DNA from: an uncultured Gemmiger sp.
Lineage (GTDB): Bacteria > Bacillota > Clostridia > Oscillospirales > Ruminococcaceae
Assembly: GCA_947629015.1 (NCBI GenBank)
Contig: CANRCB010000001.1
Span: forward strand, 124,001-188,000
Direction: 5' to 3'
DNA: 64,000 nt
In this document: positions 1 to 8,887 of the stretch, piece after piece
Layout: each line of letters opens with the position of its first letter
Numbering within the stretch: position 1 is the stretch's first letter
Translations under genes and position numbers: made by a program
Notes under the pieces: model-generated
The model's database searches: none
What the model was told of the DNA's origin: nothing
The model's input: the letters and a program-made list of their open reading frames with translations, nothing else

Positions 1-794
1 TCATCCAGGCCGCCGACTTTGACGTTGCGCGCGCGCAGTACGGCATCATCTACATTGACGAGATCGACAAGATCACCCGCAAGAGCGAGAACCCCTCCAT
101 CACCCGCGACGTCGGCGGCGAGGGCGTGCAGCAGGCCCTGCTCAAGATATTGGAGGGCACCGTCAGCAACGTGCCGCCCGGCGGCGGGCGCAAGCACCCC
201 CAGCAGGAGTTTATCCAGATCGACACCAAAAACATCCTGTTCATCTGCGGCGGCGCCTTTGACGGGCTGGAAAAGCTCATCCAAAAGCGCAGCGAGCGTT
301 CCGCCATCGGCTTTGGCAGCGAGGTGCACGTCAAGCTCGACCGCCAGGAGGAACGCCAGCGCCTGCTGCGCAAGGTGGAACCGGACGATTTGGTCAAATT
401 CGGCCTCATCCCCGAGCTGGTCGGCCGGCTGCCGGTGGTCACCGTGCTGGATCCCCTCGACGAGGCGGCCCTCATCCGCGTTTTGACCGAGCCGAAAAAC
501 AGCATCGTGCGCCAGTATACCGAGCTGTTTGCCCTTGACAACGCGGAGCTGGCCTTCACCCCCGCGGCGCTCTCGGCCATCGCGCAAAAGACCATCGCGC
601 GCAAAAGCGGCGCGCGCGGCCTGCGCAGCGTGGTGGAGGAACTGCTCATCCCCATCATGTATGCCATCCCCTCCGACCCGACCATCGTCAAGGTCACCAT
701 CGACGCCGATACCGTCGAGACCGGCCTCCCCCACTTGGAGCGCGGCCCGGCCCGGCAGCGGTATGTAGGGCAGGAGGCCGGCCGCGCCGGGTAA
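1..794 (+). CDS. clpX: ATP-dependent Clp protease ATP-binding subunit ClpX (5' part missing)
   Basis: AAA+ unfoldase that feeds substrates to ClpP. The gene enters from the left edge; the reading frame starts at base 3. The first residues in view contain the Walker B stretch [10 protein letters not shown], followed by the ClpX-typical [16 protein letters not shown], the pore/sensor region after [11 protein letters not shown], and the sensor 2 arginine region [15 protein letters not shown]. The zinc-binding domain and Walker A lie outside the window. The last ~10 residues (after [10 protein letters not shown]) do not look like a usual ClpX tail and are encoded inside a GTAGGG-armed palindrome (765-805) that also supplies the TAA stop. 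Identification is secure; whether the odd tail matters is unknown. Confidence 0.96.
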   Translation, partial: IQAADFDVARAQYGIIYIDEIDKITRKSENPSITRDVGGEGVQQALLKILEGTVSNVPPGGGRKHPQQEFIQIDTKNILFICGGAFDGLEKLIQKRSERSAIGFGSEVHVKLDRQEERQRLLRKVEPDDLVKFGLIPELVGRLPVVTVLDPLDEAALIRVLTEPKNSIVRQYTELFALDNAELAFTPAALSAIAQKTIARKSGARGLRSVVEELLIPIMYAIPSDPTIVKVTIDADTVETGLPHLERGPARQRYVGQEAGRAG

Positions 795-805
795 CGCGCC
801 CCTAC
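765..805. repeat. GTAGGG...CCCCTAC palindromic element overlapping the clpX 3' end
   Basis: GTAGGG at 765-770 is mirrored by CCCCTAC at 799-805, with GC-rich complementary sequence between. The clpX stop codon (792-794) lies inside. The arms resemble the ends of the dispersed palindromic repeats found elsewhere in the window. Directly after it, CGCCGCGCCC (805-814) pairs with GGGCGCGGCG (819-828) around a TTTA loop. That hairpin could end clpX transcription but has no T-run. Confidence 0.5.
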
Positions 806-875
806 GCCGCGCCCTTTAGGGCGCGGCGAAACTTAAGCCCCGGCGCAAAATTCAATAAATGTTCACAAACAGGGC

Positions 876-903
876 TTGATTTTCCGGCAAAAGAGTATAT
901 AAT
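876..903 (+). promoter_or_regulatory. groESL promoter
   Basis: TTGATT (876-881), 16 bp, TATAAT (898-903). It lies immediately upstream of the CIRCE operator, the usual arrangement for HrcA control of groESL. Confidence 0.85.
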
Positions 904-907
904 AAGT

Positions 908-1262
<355 letters not shown>

Positions 1263-1302
1263 TACGCCCCGCCAAAACTATCCCGCGTGCCGGGCCTGAC
1301 GT

Positions 1303-3133
<1,831 letters not shown>

Positions 3134-3154
3134 TGCCCCCGCACACCGATTGAA

Positions 3155-3197
3155 GCGCCCCCTTACCGGCCATACTAAGCCGGTAAGGGGGCTTTTG
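3155..3197 (+). terminator. Rho-independent terminator after groEL
   Basis: GCCCCCTTACCGGC pairs with GCCGGTAAGGGGGC (3179-3192) around CATACTAA, followed by TTTT (3193-3196). The downstream arm also carries the AAGGGGG that is the only plausible ribosome site for the next gene's ATG at 3199. Confidence 0.88.
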
Positions 3198-3198
3198 T

Positions 3199-4824
3199 AT
3201 GCCGCAAAAACGTCTTGTCGGGGCCGGCGCGGCGCTGCTCGCGCTGCTGGCGGCGATGCTGTGCCGCGTCTTCCTGCTCAGCACCGATACCGTCTACGCC
3301 GCCAACGCCGGGCAGCAGGCCGTCAGCGAGACGGCGCTGCCGCGCGCCCGCGGCGATTTTTATGACCGCAACGGCGCCCCGCTCACCGGTGTGGTGCCGC
3401 GGTGGTACGCGCTGTGCATCCCCGGCGACGGCAGCTATGCGGCGCTGTTCCCGTATGTGCCCTATGCCGCGCAGGCACAGCTGTACGCGCAGCGCAACAG
3501 CCTGCGGCCCTTTCTGGTCGAAGTCGGGCAGGACCTTGGCGCCGCGGGCGTCTACTGCTGCCGCGGCGCGCAGCGCAGCCTGCCCGTGCCCATCGCGCGG
3601 CACCTGCTGGGCTACCTTGACGGCGACGGGCACGGCGTTGCGGGGCTGGAGCTGGCGTATGACGATGTGCTTTTTGCGGCGGGCGATGCCGAGGTCATCA
3701 CCTGCGCCGTCACGGCGCAGGGCTCGCTGCTCACCGGGCAGACGCCGCATACCTCGACGGCGCAGGCGGGCAGCGGGCAGGGCGTGCGCCTGACCCTTGA
3801 CGCCGATATCCAGCGCCTTGCCGAGGGCGTGGCCGCCGCCGCGCTGCAGCGCGGGTGCATCCTTGTGCTGGATGTCGATACCGCCGAGGTGCTCGCCGCC
3901 GTCAGTATGCCGGAATTCGACCCCGGCGACATCGCCAAAAGCATCGCCGCCAACGATACCTCGCTCATCGACCGGCCGCTGGCGGCGTTCAGCGCGGGGT
4001 CGGTGTTCAAGCTGGTGCTGGCCGTGGCCGCGTATGAAAACGATCTCGACTGGTACACCCACAACTGCGACGGCTACGAGGAGATCGCGGGCCAGATCTT
4101 CCGCTGCGCGCAGGGGCACGCGCACGGGCTCGTCAACCTGCGCGGCGCGCTGGAGGTGAGCTGCAACTGCTTTTTTGCCAACCTGGGGCAGGCGCTCGGC
4201 CCCGAAAAAATACTGGAGACGGCGCAAAGGATGGGCTTTGGCACCGCCGCCGCGGTGGCGCCAGGGCTCAAAAGCGCGGCGGGGGTGCTGCCCACGGCGG
4301 CGCAGCTGCAAAACCCCGGCCAGCTGGCGATGTTCAGCTTTGGGCAGGGCAGCCTGACCGTCACGCCGCTGCAGATCGCCGCCATGCTCAACACGCTGGC
4401 CGACGGCGGGGTGCTGCGCGCGCCGGCCTTTGTGCAGGGCGTGGTGGATGCCGGCGGCACGCTCGTGCAGCCGTTCGAGGCGCCGGAGCCGGTGCGGGTA
4501 TGCCGCCAGAGCGTGGCGCGCGTTTTGCGCAGCATGCTGTGTTCCGTCGTGGAGGAGGGCACCGGCGGCGCGGCGCTGCCGCGGGCGGGCGGCGCCGGCG
4601 GCAAGACCGGTACCGCCCAGACCGGCCAGTATGATGCGGACGGCAGGGAACTGCTCAACCATTGGTTCGCGGGGTTCTGGCCCGCCGAGGCCCCGCGGTA
4701 CACCATCGTCGTTTTGCAGGACGGCGTCCTCTCGCCGGAGGTTTCCAGCGCGCAGATCTTTGCCAGGGTGGCCAACGGCCTGCTCGCGATGGAAAGCGGC
4801 GCCCAAACGCCCCAAACCCCTTGA
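3199..4824 (+). CDS. Short class B penicillin-binding protein (peptidoglycan transpeptidase)
   Basis: 541 residues. An N-terminal membrane anchor (residues ~5-26) is followed by a reduced PBP dimerisation region (GDFYDRNGAPLTG) and a transpeptidase domain with all three active-site motifs: SVFK (Ser268-Lys271), SCN (321-323) and KTG (469-471). It should cross-link peptidoglycan outside the membrane. It is shorter than PBP2/FtsI/SpoVD proteins (usually above 600), so the exact role is unclear; a SpoVD-like or accessory enzyme is possible. An in-frame stop at 3151 and the lack of other start codons fix the ATG at 3199, whose ribosome site lies in the groEL terminator stem. Confidence 0.85.
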   Translation: MPQKRLVGAGAALLALLAAMLCRVFLLSTDTVYAANAGQQAVSETALPRARGDFYDRNGAPLTGVVPRWYALCIPGDGSYAALFPYVPYAAQAQLYAQRNSLRPFLVEVGQDLGAAGVYCCRGAQRSLPVPIARHLLGYLDGDGHGVAGLELAYDDVLFAAGDAEVITCAVTAQGSLLTGQTPHTSTAQAGSGQGVRLTLDADIQRLAEGVAAAALQRGCILVLDVDTAEVLAAVSMPEFDPGDIAKSIAANDTSLIDRPLAAFSAGSVFKLVLAVAAYENDLDWYTHNCDGYEEIAGQIFRCAQGHAHGLVNLRGALEVSCNCFFANLGQALGPEKILETAQRMGFGTAAAVAPGLKSAAGVLPTAAQLQNPGQLAMFSFGQGSLTVTPLQIAAMLNTLADGGVLRAPAFVQGVVDAGGTLVQPFEAPEPVRVCRQSVARVLRSMLCSVVEEGTGGAALPRAGGAGGKTGTAQTGQYDADGRELLNHWFAGFWPAEAPRYTIVVLQDGVLSPEVSSAQIFARVANGLLAMESGAQTPQTP

Positions 4825-4850
4825 CAAAGCCCGCCGTGCCCTTTTATAAT
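4821..4850 (+). promoter_or_regulatory. Promoter of the T-box/alaS transcript
   Basis: TTGACA (4821-4826), 18 bp, TATAAT (4845-4850). The -35 box overlaps the stop codon of the preceding penicillin-binding protein gene. Confidence 0.85.
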
Positions 4851-4856
4851 ACACCT

Positions 4857-5115
4857 GTAGCAAGCAAAACGGCGTGGATGGGGCCAATGCCGGGCCCACG
4901 GCCCGCAGAGAGGGTGCTGACCGCTGCAAGGCGCCCGACCGCATACCCGGCAATGCCACCCCGGAGCCCCCGGCCAACCCCGGGCGTATGTGCGGCGTTA
5001 CTCGCAATTCAAGCGGCGGCCCCTTCCGTTTGCGGGGCCGCAAGCCGGGTGGTACCACGGATGCGTTTACGCTTCCGCCCCTGCACAAAACGCGGGGGCG
5101 GAAGTCTGTTTTTTT
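4857..5115 (+). promoter_or_regulatory. T-box riboswitch controlling alaS
   Basis: tRNA-sensing leader in front of alanyl-tRNA synthetase. AGAGAGGG (4907-4914) opens a hairpin GGGTGC/GCGCCC typical of T-box stem I. The bases CAATGCCACC place GCC (4955-4957) in the usual specifier position just before ACC, and GCC is an alanine codon. The T-box core GGGTGGTACCACGG (5047-5060) forms the antiterminator, with TGG at 5050-5052 to pair with the uncharged tRNA end. The competing terminator is CTTCCGCCCC (5072-5081) with GGGGCGGAAG (5095-5104), followed by a T-run to 5115. Uncharged tRNA-Ala should allow read-through. Confidence 0.92.
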
Positions 5116-5151
5116 GCCGCCCCGGAAACAGGAAAGGATGACACAAACATC

Positions 5152-7806
5152 ATGCAATGGACCTCTCTCAACGACCTGCGCGAAAAGTACCTCCACTTTT
5201 TCGAGACCAAAGGCCACCTGCGGCTGGGCAGCTTCCCGCTCGTGCCGAAGGATGACCCCAGCCTGCTGCTCATCAACAGCGGCATGGCCCCGATGAAAAA
5301 ATGGTTCCTCGGCCAGGAGGAGCCGCCCCGCCACCGCGTGACCACCTGCCAGAAATGCATCCGCACGCCGGATATCGAGCGCGTGGGCATCACGGCGCGC
5401 CACGGCACCTTCTTTGAGATGCTGGGCAACTTCTCCTTCCAGGACTATTTCAAGGAGGAGGCCATCCCCTGGGCGTGGGAGTTTTTGACCGGGGAGCTCG
5501 CCATCCCGGCGGATAAGCTCTACATCTCGGTCTATCTGGAGGACGACGAGGCGTACGACATCTGGACGCAGAAGATCGGCATCCCCGCCGACCATATGGT
5601 CCGTTTCGGCAAGGAGGACAATTTCTGGGAGCATGGCTCCGGCCCCTGCGGCCCCTGCTCCGAGATCTACTATGACCGCGGCCCCGAGCACGGCTGCGGC
5701 AAGCCCACCTGCAAGGTCGGCTGTGACTGTGACCGCTATATGGAGGTGTGGAACCTCGTTTTCAGCCAGTTCGATTCCGACGGCAAGGGCACCTACACCC
5801 GCCTGCCCCGCCCCAACATCGACACCGGCATGGGCCTTGAGCGCCTGGCCTGCGTGATGCAGGATGTCGGCAACCTGTTCGAGGTCGATACCGTGGCGGC
5901 CGTCCTGCACCATGTGGAGCGCATCGCCCACAAGGCCTACGGCCAGAACGACAAGGACGATATCTCCATCCGCGTCATCACCGACCACATCCGTTCCACC
6001 GTGTTCATGGTGTCGGACGGCGTCCTGCCCTCGAACGAGGGCCGCGGCTATGTGCTGCGCCGCCTTTTGCGCCGCGCCGCGCGCCACGGCCGGATGCTGG
6101 GCATCACGCGCCCCTTCCTGACGGAGCTCGTCGATACCGTCATCGCCTCCAGCGAGCAGGGCTACCCCGAACTGCGCGAGCATGAGGGGTACATCAAAAA
6201 GGTCGTCGGCACCGAGGAGGAGCGCTTCACCAAGACCATCGACGCCGGCCTCAACATCCTCAACGGTATGCTCGACAAGCTCGAGGGCGCCAAGGAGAAG
6301 ATCATCACCGGGCTGGAGGCGTTCAAGCTCAACGATACCTTTGGCTTCCCGCTCGACCTCACGCGGGAGATCGCCGCCGAGGCCGGTGTGGCGGTGGACG
6401 AGGCCGCCTTCCACATCGAGATGACCAAACAGCGGGAGCGCGCCCGCGCCGAGCGCCTTGCCAAGGATATTTCTGGCTGGAGCGCCGACCTGTTCGGCGA
6501 GCTGGCCGCCGCGCCCACCGTGTTCGACGGCTATGATACTTTGCGCGAGGACGCCCGGGTGGTGGCCCTCTCGGAAGGGGAGGAGCTGGCCGACGCCGTC
6601 GCCACCGACGAGGGCGCCAAGGCGGGCGTGCTGGTGGTCTTGGACCGCACGCCGTTCTACGCCGAGATGGGCGGCCAGGTGGCCGACCACGGCACGCTGG
6701 CCTGCGCGACGGCAAAATTGACGGTGGAACAGGTCAAAAAAACGCCCGGCGGCTTCTTTGTGCACACCTGCACGCTGACGGAGGGCACCCTCAAGGTAGG
6801 CGACACCGTCACCGCCGCGGTCGATACCGCGCGCCGCGCCGCCATCTGCCGCAACCACACCGCCACCCACCTGCTGCAAAAGGCCCTGCGCGAGGTGCTG
6901 GGCGACCATGTGCACCAGGCCGGCAGCTACCAGGACGACAAGCTCACCCACTTTGATTTTACGCATTTCAGCGCCGTCACGCCGGAGGAGCTGGCCGCCG
7001 TTGAGCGCAAGGTCAACGAAAAGATCTACGAGGGCCTGCCCGTCACGGTGCAAAACCTGCCCCTTGAGGAAGCCAAAAAGCTGGGCGCCATGGCGCTGTT
7101 CGGCGAAAAATACGGCGACGTCGTGCGCGTGGTCGACGCCGGCGGCTGGAGCACCGAGTTCTGCGGCGGCACGCACGTGAAAAACACGGCCGATATCGGC
7201 TGCTTCAAGATCCTGTCCGAGAGCAGCGTCGCCGCCGGCATCCGCCGCATCGAGGCGACCACCGGTTTCGGCGTGCTGGCCCTTCTGGCCGAGCATGACC
7301 GCCTGCTGAACGAGACGGCCGCCGCCCTCAAGGCCAACAACGCGAAGGATCTGCCCGCCCGCGCCGCGGCCCTTACCGCCGAGCTCAAGGAGACGGCCCG
7401 CCAGCTGGAGGCCGCCAAGAGCGAGCTGGCCGCCCGGCAGGTGGACGGGCTGTTCGAGGGTGCCGCCGATGTCGACGGCGTGCGCATCATCACCGCCTAC
7501 CTGAGCGGCACCGGCACCGATACCCTGCGCGACATGGTGGACAAGATCCGGGACAAGGCCCCCAACACCGTGACGGTGCTCGTCGGCACTGACGGCGCCA
7601 AAACGACGATGGCCGTGGGCGTTGCCAAAAACGCGCTGGCCCGCGGGCTCAAGGCCGGGCTGCTGGTGCGGGACATCGCCGCCATCGCGGGCGGCCGCGG
7701 CGGCGGCAAGCCGGAGTTCGCCATGGCCGGCATCGGGGACACCACCAAGATCGACGAAGCGCTCAACGCCGTGGCCGACATCGTGCGCGGCGCGCTGACA
7801 AAATAA
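5152..7806 (+). CDS. alaS: Alanyl-tRNA synthetase
   Basis: 884-residue class II synthetase that charges tRNA-Ala. It has the N-terminal catalytic domain (LREKYLHFFETKGHL, motif 2 RTPDIERVG..RHGTFFEMLGNFSF), the editing domain with its zinc residues (HTATH at 569-573, CGGTHVKN further on) and the C-terminal DHHA1-type C-Ala domain (GGRGGGKPEFAMAG). The length is normal. The ATG at 5152 starts the conserved N-terminus. The best ribosome site, GGAAAGG (5131-5137), is a little far (14 nt). The frame is open upstream through the T-box but encodes nothing recognisable. It is controlled by the T-box leader. Confidence 0.98.
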   Translation: MQWTSLNDLREKYLHFFETKGHLRLGSFPLVPKDDPSLLLINSGMAPMKKWFLGQEEPPRHRVTTCQKCIRTPDIERVGITARHGTFFEMLGNFSFQDYFKEEAIPWAWEFLTGELAIPADKLYISVYLEDDEAYDIWTQKIGIPADHMVRFGKEDNFWEHGSGPCGPCSEIYYDRGPEHGCGKPTCKVGCDCDRYMEVWNLVFSQFDSDGKGTYTRLPRPNIDTGMGLERLACVMQDVGNLFEVDTVAAVLHHVERIAHKAYGQNDKDDISIRVITDHIRSTVFMVSDGVLPSNEGRGYVLRRLLRRAARHGRMLGITRPFLTELVDTVIASSEQGYPELREHEGYIKKVVGTEEERFTKTIDAGLNILNGMLDKLEGAKEKIITGLEAFKLNDTFGFPLDLTREIAAEAGVAVDEAAFHIEMTKQRERARAERLAKDISGWSADLFGELAAAPTVFDGYDTLREDARVVALSEGEELADAVATDEGAKAGVLVVLDRTPFYAEMGGQVADHGTLACATAKLTVEQVKKTPGGFFVHTCTLTEGTLKVGDTVTAAVDTARRAAICRNHTATHLLQKALREVLGDHVHQAGSYQDDKLTHFDFTHFSAVTPEELAAVERKVNEKIYEGLPVTVQNLPLEEAKKLGAMALFGEKYGDVVRVVDAGGWSTEFCGGTHVKNTADIGCFKILSESSVAAGIRRIEATTGFGVLALLAEHDRLLNETAAALKANNAKDLPARAAALTAELKETARQLEAAKSELAARQVDGLFEGAADVDGVRIITAYLSGTGTDTLRDMVDKIRDKAPNTVTVLVGTDGAKTTMAVGVAKNALARGLKAGLLVRDIAAIAGGRGGGKPEFAMAGIGDTTKIDEALNAVADIVRGALTK

Positions 7807-7822
7807 AAAGGAGGCAAGACCG

Positions 7823-8167
7823 ATGGCAGACTGCCTGTTCTGCAAGATCGCGGCGGGGGACATCCCCTCGAACAAGCTGTTTGAGGACGACGATATCCTT
7901 GCCTTTTACGACATCGACCCCAAAGCCCCGGTGCACTTCCTCGTCATCCCCAAGCGCCACATCGCCAGCGCCGCGGCCCTGACCGAGGCCGACGCCGCGC
8001 TGTTGGGGCACATCTACGCCACCATCGCGGCGCTGTGCCGCCGGCTTGGCGTCGGCGAGGGCGGCTACCGCGTGGTCACGAACGTCGGTGAGGACGGCGG
8101 GCAGAGCGTCGCGCACCTGCACTTCCATGTGCTGGCGGGCCGCAGCATGAAGTGGCCGCCGGGCTGA
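7823..8167 (+). CDS. HIT-family (histidine triad) nucleotide hydrolase, HinT-like
   Basis: 114 residues, the full length of an HinT-like protein that hydrolyses purine nucleoside phosphoramidates. It begins CLFCKIAAGDIPS, a hallmark with putative zinc cysteines. It ends with the histidine triad HLHFH (His98, 100, 102) and the usual GRSMKWPPG tail. It starts 16 bp after alaS behind AAAGGAGG, so it is probably co-transcribed with it. Confidence 0.95.
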   Translation: MADCLFCKIAAGDIPSNKLFEDDDILAFYDIDPKAPVHFLVIPKRHIASAAALTEADAALLGHIYATIAALCRRLGVGEGGYRVVTNVGEDGGQSVAHLHFHVLAGRSMKWPPG

Positions 8168-8180
8168 ACATAAAGCGGAG

Positions 8181-8275
8181 CTTGGAAAGTGGAAAGTGGA
8201 GATATTGACATTCTTTTAAAACCGTGCCCGCAGGGCACACCGCAACTCCACTCCCCACTTTCCACTCTCCACACT
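8181..8275. repeat. Imperfect inverted-repeat element (GGAAAGTGG type)
   Basis: GGAAAGTGGAAAGTGGAG (8184-8201) is mirrored by a CTCCAC..CCACTTTCC..CTCTCC stretch at 8247-8272. Between them sits the hairpin GTGCCC-GCA-GGGCAC (8224-8238). The ~95-bp structure fills the gap between two genes, has no coding capacity and resembles a small non-autonomous palindromic element. Confidence 0.65.
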
Positions 8276-8326
8276 TATTAAAACCGCCGCTGCGCGGCAC
8301 CAGAATACAGAAAGAAGGTCCCCCTC

Positions 8327-8866
8327 ATGGCGGAAAGCTATACGCTGCACGTCGCGGGCGTCACCCGCGAACTGACCCTGTGCAAGGTCAACGACCATAT
8401 GGACATCGCCGCCTTCATCATGTTCGGCGATGTGGAGCTGACCGTGGCCTGCGCCGGGGCGCTGCTCCAAAAGGTGCCGGAATTTGACCTCATCCTCACC
8501 GCCGAGGCCAAGGGCATCCCGCTCGCGTACGAGATGGCGCGCCAGAGCGGCAAGCCGTGGCTCGTCGCGCGCAAGGGCCCCAAGCTGTACATGAAGGAGC
8601 CGGTCACCGTGGAGGATGAATCCATCACCACCGCCGGCAAGCAGACCCTCGTCATCGACAAAAAGGACATCGACGCGATGAACGGCAAGCGCGTGCTCAT
8701 CGTGGACGATGTCATCTCCACCGGCGGCTCGCTCCACGCGCTGCAAACGCTGGCCGCGCGCAGCACCGGCACCGTGGCCGCCATGGCCGCCGTGCTGGCG
8801 GAGGGGGACGCCGCCAAACGCGGCGATATCGTCTTTTTGGAGCCGCTGCCCTTGTTCTTCCACTGA
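8327..8866 (+). CDS. Phosphoribosyltransferase (adenine phosphoribosyltransferase-like)
   Basis: 179 residues. The PRPP-binding loop VLIVDDVISTGGS lies at residues ~123-135, preceded by the substrate-site stretch LILTAEAKGIPLAYEMA (~55-71) as in Apt/Xpt-type enzymes. It should transfer phosphoribose from PRPP to a purine-like base in the cytoplasm. The N-terminal ~40 residues are not typical of Apt, so the substrate is uncertain. The ATG at 8327 has AGAAAGAAGG upstream. It stands 160 bp after the HIT gene, across an inverted-repeat element. Confidence 0.85.
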   Translation: MAESYTLHVAGVTRELTLCKVNDHMDIAAFIMFGDVELTVACAGALLQKVPEFDLILTAEAKGIPLAYEMARQSGKPWLVARKGPKLYMKEPVTVEDESITTAGKQTLVIDKKDIDAMNGKRVLIVDDVISTGGSLHALQTLAARSTGTVAAMAAVLAEGDAAKRGDIVFLEPLPLFFH

Positions 8867-8887
8867 GGTCCACCGGCCCGTGGGGAC

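Noticed and set aside
4990..5151. Upstream in-frame extension of AlaRS
   Set aside because: It overlaps the T-box antiterminator and terminator; AlaRS similarity begins at the ATG at 5152.
3175..7875. 1566-codon open frame on the minus strand opposite the PBP and alaS genes
   Set aside because: Shadow ORF of GC-rich alaS; the plus strand encodes clear conserved proteins and the minus frame gives low-complexity Ala/Gly/Arg sequence.
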